Source of the DNA: Gemmatimonadota bacterium
GTDB taxonomy: Bacteria > Gemmatimonadota > Gemmatimonadetes > Longimicrobiales > Gaopeijiaceae
Reading direction: 5' to 3'
DNA: 64,000 nucleotides
NCBI GenBank assembly: GCA_028873845.1
Contig: JAPPNO010000038.1
Span: 1-64,000 of the forward strand
The translations under genes and the position numbers were made by a program. Within the stretch, counting starts at the first letter, position 1, and every line of letters begins with the position of its first letter. Shown here in pieces: positions 1-10,137 of this stretch. Below the pieces are notes generated by a model. The model worked only from the letters and a program-made list of their open reading frames with translations. It ran no database searches and was not told the origin of the DNA.

Positions 1-168
<168 letters not shown>

Positions 169-287
169 AGCCATCCTCCTCCGCACTTCCAGCACGGACA
201 TGAGGCACGTCCTTCCTTCGACCCTTGCAGTTCCGGGAGAATCCGCTCCAACAGCCGGACGGGTTTCTCCATGAACTGCCCCTTCTT

Positions 288-405
<118 letters not shown>

Positions 406-414
406 ATTCTTCCG

Positions 415-456
415 ACGCCCCGTCCGGTGTTTTCGATGCCGGGCGGGGCGTTTTTT
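415..456 (+). terminator. Rho-independent terminator of rRNA operon
   Basis: ACGCCCCGTCCGG...CCGGGCGGGGCGT stem followed by TTTTTT. Confidence 0.9.
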
Positions 457-499
457 CGTTGGGGGTACCCGCCCATTCCGGCGATTCGGGCACGGCTTG

Positions 500-1162
500 C
501 TACGAAACTTCTGCGCCGCCGGCACCCAGTAGCCCGTCCACCACATGGCCGGGATCGCGGGCCGCCATCACCGCGCCGACGACCGCACAGCCAGCCGCAC
601 CGGCACGGAAAACCCCGGCCGCGGACGCCGGAGCAATCCCGCCGATCGCCACAACGGGCGCGTCAACCGCCTCGACCACCCTGGCCAGCCCCGCCAGCCC
701 CACCGCCCGACCCGCGTCCTTCTTCGTGTTGGTCGGGAAGACCGCGCCGCATCCGATGTAGTCGGCGCCGTCGGCGACCGCGGTGCGGGCCGCGTCGGGA
801 TCGTCAGCCGAGTAGCCGATCAGGAACCCGGGCGGCGCGATCCGGCGCGCGGCGGAGACGGGCACGTCGTCGGAGCCGAGATGGACGCCATCCGCGCCGA
901 CCGCCAACGCGAGATCCAGCCGGTCGTTCACGAAGAAGAGGGCGCGGGCGGCTTCGGTTTCCGTGCGCAACCGGCGGGCCAGCGGCAGCGTGTCGCGTGG
1001 CGGGAGGACCTTTTCGCGCAGCTGCACCGCCGGCGCGCCGGCGCGCAGGGCGGCCGCCACGACGTCGGTGACCTCGCGGGGACGCGCCAACTCCCGGTCG
1101 GTGATGACGATCAGGCGGAGACGGGCGGCCAGTTCGCCGCGCGCGGGCCTGGCCGGGTTCAT
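500..1162 (-). CDS. thiE: Thiamine-phosphate synthase
   Basis: LRLIVITDRELAR..., FVNDRLDLALAVGADGVHLGSDD, VVAIGGIAPASAAGV. Confidence 0.92.
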   Translation of the reverse strand: MNPARPARGELAARLRLIVITDRELARPREVTDVVAAALRAGAPAVQLREKVLPPRDTLPLARRLRTETEAARALFFVNDRLDLALAVGADGVHLGSDDVPVSAARRIAPPGFLIGYSADDPDAARTAVADGADYIGCGAVFPTNTKKDAGRAVGLAGLARVVEAVDAPVVAIGGIAPASAAGVFRAGAAGCAVVGAVMAARDPGHVVDGLLGAGGAEVS

Positions 1163-1189
1163 GGACTTCCGGTCGCCCCGGCTACCGGA

Positions 1190-2275
1190 TCAACCACTGC
1201 TGGACCCGTCCCGGATCCCGCGAATCGCGGCGTTGTGCTCTTCCAGCGAGCGGGAGAAGATGTGGCGATTGGCGCCTCTCGCCGCGACGAAGTACAGGTA
1301 GGCCGTGTCGGCGGGGTTGAGGGCTGCGTCCAGGGCGTCGGCGCCGGGAGAACAGATTGGGCCGGGGGGAAGTCCGGCGTGGGTGTAGGTGTTGTAGGGG
1401 TGGTCCGCGACCGAGTCCATCGCGGCGTAGAGCAGTCTGGGGCGATGGGCCGGCGGGAGGGCGTAGTGGATGGTCGGGTCGGCCTGCAGGCGCATTCCGA
1501 CGCGGAGCCGGTTGTGGAAGACGCTCGAAATCGTTCGCATCTCGGCGACGTTCCCCGCTTCGGCCTGGATAATCGAAGCGAGGGTCACAACTTCCCGCTC
1601 GGACATCCCCGACTCGGCGAGGCGTTCCCGGCGCTCGGGCGTCCAGTAGTCGTGGTACCGGTCGATCATGGCCGACACGACGCGCTCCGTACCCACCCCG
1701 CGCGCGAAGCGGTAGGTGTCGGGGAAGAGATACCCCTCGAGTCCCGGCCCGGGGACCTCCCGGCGGAGGTGCAGATCCTCGTCGTCGAGGAATCGCGCCA
1801 CCGAGGCGGAATCGGTTCCGGCCGCGTCCGCGATCCGCCTGACCATCCTCCTGAGCGTGAGGCCTTCCGGGAACAGTGCCGGGAGAGTCACGACGCGGCC
1901 CTCGGCAAGAGCAGTGTGCACTTCGCCGAAACGCGCGCCGCGGGGCAGGGTGTACGTCCCCGCCTTGACGGAGCGGTCCAGCCCCCGCAGGCGCCCGTAG
2001 ATCCGGAAAAGAAAGGACCGGGTGATGACCTGCCGGTCGGAAAGGGTATCCACGACGGCCTGAAACGGTGTCCCCGGAGGAATGTCGAGCGTGACCTCGC
2101 CAGCCGGCGGCGTGGGGACGCGTCCGTGGACGGTGGCAACGATGAGCCCGGCCGCGAGCACGCCCAGCCCGGTGCCGAGGGCCTGTCTACGGTTCGCCGT
2201 CGCCCACAGTCTCCTGCGCGTCCAGGGAACGGGCGTCGAGCCAGTCCTGGAGGATGATTGCGGCTGCTCCGGCAT
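1190..2275 (-). CDS. mltG: Endolytic murein transglycosylase MltG (true start may be nearer 2230)
   Basis: N-terminal TM; LASIIQAEAGNVAEMRTISSVFHNRL, LQADPTIHYAL, YNTYTHAGLPPGPICSPGADAL. Confidence 0.93.
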   Translation of the reverse strand: MPEQPQSSSRTGSTPVPWTRRRLWATANRRQALGTGLGVLAAGLIVATVHGRVPTPPAGEVTLDIPPGTPFQAVVDTLSDRQVITRSFLFRIYGRLRGLDRSVKAGTYTLPRGARFGEVHTALAEGRVVTLPALFPEGLTLRRMVRRIADAAGTDSASVARFLDDEDLHLRREVPGPGLEGYLFPDTYRFARGVGTERVVSAMIDRYHDYWTPERRERLAESGMSEREVVTLASIIQAEAGNVAEMRTISSVFHNRLRVGMRLQADPTIHYALPPAHRPRLLYAAMDSVADHPYNTYTHAGLPPGPICSPGADALDAALNPADTAYLYFVAARGANRHIFSRSLEEHNAAIRGIRDGSSSG

Positions 2276-2657
2276 CGATCCTCGCCTTGTCTTCCTTCTT
2301 CTTCCTGGTCAAACCGATGGAACGGATCCTGGCCTCTGCTTCCGCCGACGAGTAGCTCTCGTCCATGAAGTGGACGGGAAGGCCGCTCCGGTCACCCAAA
2401 CGACCGCCGAAATCACGGACCTCGGCGGTCCATGTAGTTTCACGCCCCCGGGGATCGAGCGGAAGCCCCACGACGAGGCACTCCGCCCCGTGTTCAGCGG
2501 CGATCTCCAGGATGCGGGCGAAAGGGGGACGCTTGCCCGCACGTCTCGTCAGCGTGGTCAGCGGGGTCGCGAGGGTGCCGGACGGGTCGCTCAGTGCGAG
2601 GCCGATGCGGCGGGTGCCGAAGTCGACGGCGAGGACGCGGAGGGGAGGCGGGGGCAT
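2187..2657 (-). CDS. ruvX: Holliday junction resolvase-like RuvX/YqgF
   Basis: [16 protein letters not shown]..., [26 protein letters not shown]; Met at 2657 gives 156 aa. Confidence 0.9.
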   Translation of the reverse strand: MPPPPLRVLAVDFGTRRIGLALSDPSGTLATPLTTLTRRAGKRPPFARILEIAAEHGAECLVVGLPLDPRGRETTWTAEVRDFGGRLGDRSGLPVHFMDESYSSAEAEARIRSIGLTRKKKEDKARIDAGAAAIILQDWLDARSLDAQETVGDGEP

Positions 2658-2763
2658 CCCTGCAAGATGCGCTGTTAGCTTTCGACCCGCGACCACGATC
2701 CCCTGCACCCCAACCCCCACCGCCCCTGCGACGAGGGAAGCGCGTGGGAGGAGCTGCCCCCCC

Positions 2764-3156
2764 ATGCAACTCGGCGCCTTCTCCGTCAGCCTCGCCGTCA
2801 AGGATCTCGCCGCCTCCCGGTCGTTCTACGAGAAGCTCGGCTTCAGCGTGACCGGCGGCGACGGCGAGAAGTACCTCATGATGATCAACGGAACCACGAT
2901 CATCGGCCTCTTCCAGGGGCTCTTCGAGAAGAACATCCTGACCTTCAACCCGGGCCTTGCGCAGGACACTTCGCGGGTCGAGAACTTCACCGACGTGAGG
3001 GATATTCGCGCGTCGCTGGTCGCGGATGGGATCGAGTTGTCCACCGATACGGACCCGGACGGGACGGGCCCCGCGAGCATCGTGCTGTTGGATCCGGATG
3101 GGAACCCGGTTCTGGTGGACCAGTTCTTTCCGCGGCCGGGTAGCGGGGAGGGGTGA
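2764..3156 (+). CDS. VOC/glyoxalase-family protein
   Basis: [37 protein letters not shown]...[18 protein letters not shown]. Confidence 0.85.
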   Translation: MQLGAFSVSLAVKDLAASRSFYEKLGFSVTGGDGEKYLMMINGTTIIGLFQGLFEKNILTFNPGLAQDTSRVENFTDVRDIRASLVADGIELSTDTDPDGTGPASIVLLDPDGNPVLVDQFFPRPGSGEG

Positions 3157-3157
3157 C

Positions 3158-3700
3158 TCAGGGCCCTTTTTCGGCCTCCTCGCCCGAGTCTTTCTTCTCC
3201 CCCGAGCCCTTCTTCTCCCCCGAGCCCTTCTTCTCCCCCTCCTTGGTCGTCACCAGGATGACGCCCTTCTCGGCGCCCTCGGTGCCGAAACGCTCACGTG
3301 CCTTGTCGCCCTTGACCACATCGATCTTGGCGATGTCCTCGGGATTCAGGTCGTCAATGCCGGGTGCCGATTCCGCCCCGGACCACCACCGTCGGGGCTG
3401 GACCCGCACCCCGTCTATGTACACCACCGGCTCCATGGATTCGACGGAGCGCACTTCGACCCGGCGGAGCCGTTCGCGCACCACTTGATCGGCGCGTTCC
3501 CGCACCGGTTCCACCACATGCACGTTGGACCGGATGTGGATGACCGGCGCCCGGTCCACGGTGATCACCTCATGGCGCACATGCGGCCGCTCCGACGCAT
3601 TGACAACGGCCAGCGTGGCCAAGACCCCCGCCGCGCCGGCGGCGCCGATGATGGCGAGATGCCTGATGTCCCTCGATCCGATCTTCATGTCGTTCCTCAT
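3158..3700 (-). CDS. Membrane-anchored protein with TonB plug-like motif and GEKKGS repeat tail
   Basis: N-terminal TM; VVYIDGVRVQ...LNPEDIAKIDVVKGDKARERFGTEGAEKGVILVTTK, then (GEKKGS)n. Confidence 0.65.
   Translation of the reverse strand: MRNDMKIGSRDIRHLAIIGAAGAAGVLATLAVVNASERPHVRHEVITVDRAPVIHIRSNVHVVEPVRERADQVVRERLRRVEVRSVESMEPVVYIDGVRVQPRRWWSGAESAPGIDDLNPEDIAKIDVVKGDKARERFGTEGAEKGVILVTTKEGEKKGSGEKKGSGEKKDSGEEAEKGP
3184..3237. repeat. 3 x 18-bp tandem repeat (CCGAGCCCTTCTTCTCCC) in the 3' part of the plug-like ORF
   Basis: Three adjacent 18-mers, the first with two differences; encodes GEKKGS/GEKKDS. Confidence 0.9.
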
Positions 3701-3746
3701 CCTGTGCGAGTCATGTGGTCCCCGAACACTTGGACACGTTACGGCG

Positions 3747-4889
3747 TCATCCGGTTGCCGCGCAATCCGGCCTGAGCAGCCCGGTGTTGGCCGAATACGC
3801 CTCCTCCGACCCGGTCAGCAGCCCCGTCCCGACCAGGAAGCGCAGGTCGCGCCGCAGCGTTCGCCGCGACAGTCCCCCGTAGCGCTGCGCCGTCTCCGCG
3901 TCCAGCACCGCAACCTGGTCGAGGTCGACGGACCCCTCCAGCGGGATCGCCAGCATGAGTTCGGTGCGCCGCTCCAGGACCGACCTCTTGCGGAGATCCA
4001 GACCCGCCAGGCGGGCCCGCACGAAGTTGTGCCACGCGACGGCGAAGCTGGCCTCGCCCACCGCGCCGTGAACCCGCTCGAGACCGTCGCGCAGCCCCTC
4101 CACCGCGTACGCGATGAACGAGGTCAGCGAGCGGTCGCGCGAGGACTGTTCGAGGTGGCGGAAGTACTCGCGCCGGGTCTCGTTGTAGAAGTCGGTGAGC
4201 AGGTGCGAGGCGATCGCCGGGGTGCCGGCGGCGGCGAGGATGTACGCTTCAAGGAGCCGCGCGGTGCGTCCGTTGCCGTCGCCGAAGGGGCGGATCCAGA
4301 GGACGTACACGTGGGTGACCAGGGCGCGGACGGCCGCCTGGCTGAACTCGCCGTCGGGGCCCGAACGGGGGAACTCCCGGCCGAGCCACTCGAAGACGCC
4401 CTCGATCAGGCCGGGGACGTCGCCGGCGCTGGGAGCCGTGTAGCGTCCGCCCTGGCCTCCGGTGCGGTATTGGCCGGGCTCCGCGTCGAGCCGGTCGCCG
4501 AGGTCCGCGCCGATCATGGCGTGGATTCTCAGCAGGAGGTCGGGGGTGACGGGGGTGGCGGTCCCGGCGGCGAGCTCGTCGAGGAGGGTGCGCGCCGCGG
4601 TCACCACGTTCATGACTTCGGTGGCCTGGGGGTTGCGGCTGGGAGGCACGCGGCGGCCCGCCATGAGGGCACCGACCTCGCTCTTGTCCAGGGGGCCGCC
4701 TTCGATGGCGGTGGTGGCCACGCCGGCCTTCGCCAGGGCCGCGTCGAGGAAGCGGCGGTGGTCGTCGGGGTGGACGGGCGTGTTCCGGATCGCCGAGACC
4801 AGGGCGTCGCACTGGCCGAGCTGGAAGCGCGTCCGGGGAGAGATCCCCCAGTGGCGCCGGTATCGGGGCCGGGTCGGCTGTGATTCCAC
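3747..4889 (-). CDS. Fic-family protein with C-terminal HTH-like region; active-site motif RPFGDGNGRTAR
   Basis: TTAIEGG inhibitory-type motif; WIRPFGDGNGRTARLLE Fic core; C-terminal YGGLSRRTLRRDLRFLVGTGLL; GTG start. Confidence 0.9.
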   Translation of the reverse strand: MESQPTRPRYRRHWGISPRTRFQLGQCDALVSAIRNTPVHPDDHRRFLDAALAKAGVATTAIEGGPLDKSEVGALMAGRRVPPSRNPQATEVMNVVTAARTLLDELAAGTATPVTPDLLLRIHAMIGADLGDRLDAEPGQYRTGGQGGRYTAPSAGDVPGLIEGVFEWLGREFPRSGPDGEFSQAAVRALVTHVYVLWIRPFGDGNGRTARLLEAYILAAAGTPAIASHLLTDFYNETRREYFRHLEQSSRDRSLTSFIAYAVEGLRDGLERVHGAVGEASFAVAWHNFVRARLAGLDLRKRSVLERRTELMLAIPLEGSVDLDQVAVLDAETAQRYGGLSRRTLRRDLRFLVGTGLLTGSEEAYSANTGLLRPDCAATG

Positions 4890-4930
4890 GTGTCGCAGGC
4901 CTTGCTGGGGGGGTCCGTGACAGATTCCGT

Positions 4931-4954
4931 GACAGATTCAAGGTAGTATCTGTC
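4931..4954. promoter_or_regulatory. Dyad B upstream of fic: GACAGAT-N10-ATCTGTC
   Basis: Perfect 7-bp inverted arms; extra half-site GACAGAT at 4919-4925. Confidence 0.7.
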
Positions 4955-5014
4955 CGTGGATTTGTCATTGGGGTGGTCTTGACCGGGAGATAAGTGCCGA
5001 TGAGAGGAGCTTGT

Positions 5015-5038
5015 GACAGATTCCGGGTAGTATCTGTC
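5015..5038. promoter_or_regulatory. Dyad A upstream of fic: GACAGAT-N10-ATCTGTC
   Basis: Same arms and spacer length as dyad B; centres 84 bp apart. Confidence 0.7.
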
Positions 5039-5199
5039 CGAGAGCCTGTCGGCGCCTGCTTTGGGGCGGTGGTCGGGGGTTTCGCGCGCTGGGTGTGGCC
5101 GGGAAGCCTGTTTGCGCCCCGCCCCCCTTCTAATGCGTCCCGCCAAGCGTCAGATTAGCGGGTCACTGATTCGTTCTCCCACACATCCGGAGCCCCCAC

Positions 5200-6435
5200 G
5201 TGTCCCCCTACATGTACGCCTCCGTCCCCGGCGACGGCGAGGAGATCACCGGCGACACCAGCCGGCCCGTCGTGCCCGACCGGCCGATCGTCCCCTTCAT
5301 CGAGGGAGACGGGATCGGGCCCGACATCTGGGCGGCTACGCGGCACGTGGTCGACGCGGCCGTGGCGAAGTCCTTCGGCGGCGCGCGCGGGATCGCCTGG
5401 ATGGAAGTCTACGCGGGGGAGAAGGCCAACGAGGTCGCGGGCGAATGGCTGCCGCAGGAGACGCTCGACGCCCTGACCGAGTTCAAGGTCGCCATCAAGG
5501 GGCCGCTGACGACGCCGGTGGGCGGTGGCATCCGCTCGCTGAACGTGACGCTCAGGCAGGTGCTGGACCTGTATTCGTGCATCCGTCCGGTGCGTTGGAT
5601 CCCCGGCGTGCCGTCGCCCGTCAAGGAGCCGCACAAGGTGGACATGGTGGTCTTCCGCGAGAACACGGAGGATGTCTACGCGGGGATCGAATGGGCGTCG
5701 GGGACCGCCGAGGCGGAAGCGGTGCGGGACTTCCTCGGCGACCGCATGGGCGCGTCGATCCGTGAGGCGAGCGGGATCGGGATCAAGCCGATCAGCCCCT
5801 TCGGCACGAAGCGGCACGTGGCGGCCGCCATCCGCTACGCCCTGGCCCGCGGGCGCGATTCGGTCACGCTGATGCACAAGGGCAACATCATGAAGTTCAC
5901 CGAGGGGGCGTTTCGCGACTGGGGGTACGAGGTCGCGGCCGAGCGGTTCCCCGATTCCACCGTGCCCGAGTCGCGGCTCTGGGAGGGCGAGGAGGCGAAC
6001 GGGCGCGTGGTGATCAAGGACCGGATCGCCGACTCGATGTTCCAGCAGGTGCTGCTCCGGCCCGCCGAGTACTCGGTGGTGGCGACGCCGAACCTGAACG
6101 GGGACTACCTGTCGGACGCCTGCGCGGCCCAGGTGGGCGGGCTGGGGATGGCGCCGGGTGCGAATGTGGGCGACACGGTGGCTCTCTTCGAGGCGACCCA
6201 CGGAACCGCGCCCAAGTACGCGGGGTTGAACCGGGTCAATCCCGGGTCGCTGATCCTGTCGGCGGCGATGATGCTCGAGCACCTGGGGTGGGACGAGGCG
6301 GCGCGCGCGATCGACCGGGGGCTGGAGGGGGCGGTGGCCGCGGGCCGGGTCACCTACGACCTGGAGAGGCAGATGGAAGGCGCCACGAAGGTGTCCACCT
6401 CCGAGTTCGCCGAGACGATCGTGGAGCACATGTAG
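5200..6435 (+). CDS. icd: Isocitrate dehydrogenase (NADP-type)
   Basis: [65 protein letters not shown]. Confidence 0.93.
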   Translation: MSPYMYASVPGDGEEITGDTSRPVVPDRPIVPFIEGDGIGPDIWAATRHVVDAAVAKSFGGARGIAWMEVYAGEKANEVAGEWLPQETLDALTEFKVAIKGPLTTPVGGGIRSLNVTLRQVLDLYSCIRPVRWIPGVPSPVKEPHKVDMVVFRENTEDVYAGIEWASGTAEAEAVRDFLGDRMGASIREASGIGIKPISPFGTKRHVAAAIRYALARGRDSVTLMHKGNIMKFTEGAFRDWGYEVAAERFPDSTVPESRLWEGEEANGRVVIKDRIADSMFQQVLLRPAEYSVVATPNLNGDYLSDACAAQVGGLGMAPGANVGDTVALFEATHGTAPKYAGLNRVNPGSLILSAAMMLEHLGWDEAARAIDRGLEGAVAAGRVTYDLERQMEGATKVSTSEFAETIVEHM

Positions 6436-6474
6436 TGGTCCGTGGATAGTGCCTGTTCGCAGAGCGTGAGGAAG

Positions 6475-8088
6475 ATGCGACTGGAAGTGAGCACGACGGC
6501 GCCGGAAGAGGTCGCGACGCCGCTGATGGCGGTGGCGGTGGCGTCGGACCGGCCGATGGAGGAGCTGGATGCGCTGGACCGGGTGGCGGGGGGCGTGTTG
6601 TCGCGGGCGGCGGCGGCGGGGGACTTCAAGGGCCGCATGGGTGATCGGGTGATGGGGTACGGTGCGGGGGGCGCCGGGGGGCCGGAGCGGGTGCTGTTTC
6701 TGGGCGTGGGGGATTCGGAGTCGCTGACGGCCGAGGATGTGCGGGGGGTGGGGGGCAGGGCGGTGCGGGCTGCGGAGCGGCACCGGGTGGAGTCGCTGGC
6801 GCTCGGTCTGGGGCATCTGGGCGAGGAAGTGGGGGACAGGTTGGTCCAGGCGGCCGGCGAGGGACTGGTGCTGGCGTCGTGGCGGTTCGAGGACCCCGGG
6901 GGTGGCCGCTCCGGCAATGGGCGGGGGGGCGCGCGGCGGGGTGCCGATGGGCCCGGGAGCCCGGTCGTGGAATCCGGGGGCGGGAGCCCTCCTCCGCAGG
7001 CAGGGTCCGCCACCCCGGCCGCAGGTTCCGCGGGTGAGCGGGACGCCGTGCAGGTCGGGTCCGCGACCCTGGTGGGAGCGTCCGCCCGCCAATGGGAAGA
7101 GCCCGTCCGCGTCGGTCACGCCTTCGCCGCGGGCGAGAACCTGGCCCGCACGCTGCAGGCCCGTCCCGGGAACGTGGCGACACCCTCGCACCTGGCCGCC
7201 GAGGCCGTCCGGATCGCGGACGAGGCCGGACTCGAATGCGAGGTCCTCGGCCCCTCCGAAATGGAGAGCGAAGGGATGGACGCGCTCCTCTCCGTCTCGC
7301 GGGGATCGTTGGAGGAACCGCGCCTGATCGTGCTGCGTCACCGTGGCGGCGAGGAAGGGGCCTCGCCCCTGGTGCTGGTGGGAAAGGGGCTCACCTTCGA
7401 CGCCGGGGGGATCTCGCTCAAGCCCGCCCGCGGCATGGAGAAGATGAAGTACGACATGTCGGGGGGCGCCGCGGTCCTGGGAGCCATGCTCGCGATCGGG
7501 CGGCTGGGTCTGCCGGTGAACGTCACCGGCGTCGTGCCCAGCTCCGAGAACCTGCCGAGCGGGTCCGCCACCAAGCCGGGTGACGTCATCTCCAGCCGGG
7601 CGGGCACGTCGATCGAGGTCATCAACACCGACGCCGAGGGCCGCCTGATCCTGGCCGACGCGCTCCACTACGCGTCCGGGTGGGACCCCGCCGCGATCGT
7701 CGACTGCGCCACCCTCACCGGCGCCTGCGTCGTCGCGCTCGGGCACCACCGTTCGGCGCTGCTGGGCAACGACGAGGGACTGCTGGGCGAGCTGCGCGAA
7801 GCGGGCGACCGCGCGGGCGAACCCTGCTGGCCCCTTCCCCTCGACGCCGAGTACCGCAGACAACTCAAGAGCGACTTTGCCGATCTCAAGAACGTCGGCG
7901 GGCGTCCGGCGGGCACCATCACGGCCGCCTGCTTCCTCTCGGAATTCGTCGAAGGCGCACCGTGGGCCCATCTGGACATTGCCGGAACCGCGTACGGCAA
8001 GACGCGGAAGCCGTACCTGAGGAACGGACCGGCGGGGATCCCCTGCCGGCTGCTGCTCGAATGGGTGCGGGCGAGGGCGGGCGTCTGA
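6475..8088 (+). CDS. pepA: Leucyl aminopeptidase (M17)
   Basis: VGKGLTFDAGGISLKP, MKYDMSGGAAVLGAM, NTDAEGRLILADALHYA; low-complexity insert between domains. Confidence 0.92.
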   Translation: MRLEVSTTAPEEVATPLMAVAVASDRPMEELDALDRVAGGVLSRAAAAGDFKGRMGDRVMGYGAGGAGGPERVLFLGVGDSESLTAEDVRGVGGRAVRAAERHRVESLALGLGHLGEEVGDRLVQAAGEGLVLASWRFEDPGGGRSGNGRGGARRGADGPGSPVVESGGGSPPPQAGSATPAAGSAGERDAVQVGSATLVGASARQWEEPVRVGHAFAAGENLARTLQARPGNVATPSHLAAEAVRIADEAGLECEVLGPSEMESEGMDALLSVSRGSLEEPRLIVLRHRGGEEGASPLVLVGKGLTFDAGGISLKPARGMEKMKYDMSGGAAVLGAMLAIGRLGLPVNVTGVVPSSENLPSGSATKPGDVISSRAGTSIEVINTDAEGRLILADALHYASGWDPAAIVDCATLTGACVVALGHHRSALLGNDEGLLGELREAGDRAGEPCWPLPLDAEYRRQLKSDFADLKNVGGRPAGTITAACFLSEFVEGAPWAHLDIAGTAYGKTRKPYLRNGPAGIPCRLLLEWVRARAGV

Positions 8089-8111
8089 GCGCCCGGGCCG
8101 CGGGGATCGGG

Positions 8112-10025
8112 ATGCGCCGCGCCCGTATCGTGGGCGTCGCAATGGTCCTTTCGCCCCTGCTGCCTCTCCAGGCCGGCGCCCAGGACCCACCGGACAGCTT
8201 CGCCGACTCGCTGCAGGATTCCACGATGGTCGGGGACAGCATCCCGGCGGATTCGGTCGCTGCGGACAGCACCGAAGCGGACAGCGTGCCACCCCCACCG
8301 ATGTTCCCCACCCTCCCCGACCCCGCGCCCGCCCTCCAACTGAACGGAATCCGGGAGTGGGACCGCACCGCGCTGATGGCCGCCCGCGGACAGACACTGT
8401 GGGAGCTTCTGGCGGATATCCCCGGCCTGCTCGGCATTCGCAGCGGGGACTTCGGATCGGCGGCCACGGTCTTCCCGACGGGCTATTCGGGGGGTGGTCT
8501 GCGCCTGTACTACGACGGCATCGAACACCTTCCGCTGGAGGGGTCCATACCGGATCTGACGCGCATCCCCCTGTCGGGACTCGAACGGGTGCGTGTGATC
8601 CAGCGCCCGGGAGGCGTCGAAGTGCGGCTCTACCGTCTCGCGCACGCCGACAGGCGGCCCTCGTCGCTGGTCGAGGCGGGCACCGGCGACCAGGACACCA
8701 ACATGCTGCGCGGTACCGTCTCCATGCCCAGGATGTTCGGCGGCAAGGGGGCGCTGGCGATCGAGCGGCTGGACACCCGGGGACGCGACAACCCCGGCGC
8801 CATCACGGGCGGATGGTTTCGCTACAGCCTCCACGGGGGCGACCGGGCCGGGATCCGCTACGAGATACGGCGGATGGGGACGGAGCGGACCGTGATCAAC
8901 GATGCGCCCGCGTCGGTGAACAGGACCGACTGGAGCCTGCAGGGGAGATGGGCGCCTGCCGAGGGTATCCTCGCCGAAGGGTGGACGGCCGGTGCGTCGG
9001 TTTCGACCGGGGACACGGCGCAGGTCTTCCCCTTTTCGGCCGAGTCGCGGAGGCAGTACGGGATGGGCCTCTCGGGCGGCCGGGGCCCGGTGTGGGGGCG
9101 TGCGACGGCCCGCTTCAACAGGGGGGACGGCGTCGCCGACCGCGAGCTCGCGGCCGAGTTTTCGGCCCTCGCCGGCCACTGGGGTGGTGTGAGCGGGCGG
9201 ACCTGGAAGGAAACCTGGGACGAACGGGAGGGCTCCGGGTACGACATCCGGGTCTGGGCCACGCCGGTCCCCTACGCGGCCTTGTTCGCCGAGCGCGGCC
9301 ACGGCAGCCGCTCGGTGCCCTACCTCAATCCGCTGCCGCCCGAGGAACCCGCCGACACCACCGATGACATGGAGGATCCGGATACCATGGAGGTGGCCCC
9401 GGGGCCGGCCAGCCGCTTCACCACCCGCACCGGCACGCGTCTCGGCGCGCGAGCGAGCTGGCGGCTGAACGAGGTCTCGGTGGCGCGGCTCTCGGTCGAG
9501 GCGGACTCGGTGTGGCCGACGCAGCTGCTCTTCGACCGGGGCGGAGTCGTGCTTCCCCAGCCTCTCCGGAAGGGATGGGAGGTGACCGGGCGGGTCCCGA
9601 TTCGCCCGCGGGGTCTTTTTCTGACGGCCGAGGTGCAGCTCTGGGACCAGGCCGACTCGGCGATGCTCTACTTCCCCGATCACACCTACCGGGCCAGCTT
9701 CTCGTTCCACAGGGTCTTCCGCGCCACCGGGAACTTCGAGATGTGGGCGGACCTCGGCGTGCACGGACGCTCCGAAATGTACGTGCCGCAGCCGGACGAG
9801 GACGCGATGCAGCCGGTGGAGGACGACGAGGAGCCGAGACCGGTGCCGTCGACGGTGCCGTTCTACCAGAACTGGTACTTTCGCCTGCAGTTGCGCTTTC
9901 TGACCCTCAACATATTCGCCACGGTGGAGAACGTGTCCTTCCGGGACAACAACCAGGACGTGCCCGGGGTGCTGCTGCCGGTCACGCGGGGCGTGTACGG
10001 AGTACGGTGGACATTCTGGAACTGA
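8112..10025 (+). CDS. Outer-membrane plug/beta-barrel-like protein
   Basis: Signal peptide; DSxxADS-rich linker; plug-like LRLYYDGIEHLP...LSGLERVRVIQRPGGVEV; ends VTRGVYGVRWTFWN. Confidence 0.6.
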   Translation: MRRARIVGVAMVLSPLLPLQAGAQDPPDSFADSLQDSTMVGDSIPADSVAADSTEADSVPPPPMFPTLPDPAPALQLNGIREWDRTALMAARGQTLWELLADIPGLLGIRSGDFGSAATVFPTGYSGGGLRLYYDGIEHLPLEGSIPDLTRIPLSGLERVRVIQRPGGVEVRLYRLAHADRRPSSLVEAGTGDQDTNMLRGTVSMPRMFGGKGALAIERLDTRGRDNPGAITGGWFRYSLHGGDRAGIRYEIRRMGTERTVINDAPASVNRTDWSLQGRWAPAEGILAEGWTAGASVSTGDTAQVFPFSAESRRQYGMGLSGGRGPVWGRATARFNRGDGVADRELAAEFSALAGHWGGVSGRTWKETWDEREGSGYDIRVWATPVPYAALFAERGHGSRSVPYLNPLPPEEPADTTDDMEDPDTMEVAPGPASRFTTRTGTRLGARASWRLNEVSVARLSVEADSVWPTQLLFDRGGVVLPQPLRKGWEVTGRVPIRPRGLFLTAEVQLWDQADSAMLYFPDHTYRASFSFHRVFRATGNFEMWADLGVHGRSEMYVPQPDEDAMQPVEDDEEPRPVPSTVPFYQNWYFRLQLRFLTLNIFATVENVSFRDNNQDVPGVLLPVTRGVYGVRWTFWN

Positions 10026-10137
10026 CGGCGCGGTCGCGGCGGGCGGCCCGCGGGTGGTATCCCGCCGCGGGTCGGCCGGCGAAGCGCTCCGGCGGCGTCA
10101 ACGGACTGCCCGGACTCGAAGGAGGGGAGGGTCGCAG

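Noticed and set aside
1163-1190. TPP riboswitch upstream of thiE
   Set aside because: thiE is directly preceded by mltG with only a ~27-bp gap; no THI-box sequence visible.
3184-3237. CRISPR-like direct repeats
   Set aside because: Contiguous 18-bp units without spacers, in frame inside a coding region.
6433-6450. Full repeat-family member after icd
   Set aside because: Only TAGTGGTCCGTGGATAG resembles the end; sequence diverges immediately, so not annotated as a copy.
5155-8397. 1080-aa antisense ORF and other long minus-strand ORFs opposite icd/pepA, nuoG-N, coaBC and dnaB
   Set aside because: Low-complexity Arg/Pro/His/Gly-rich translations typical of spurious frames in high-GC DNA; the opposite strand carries recognisable enzymes.
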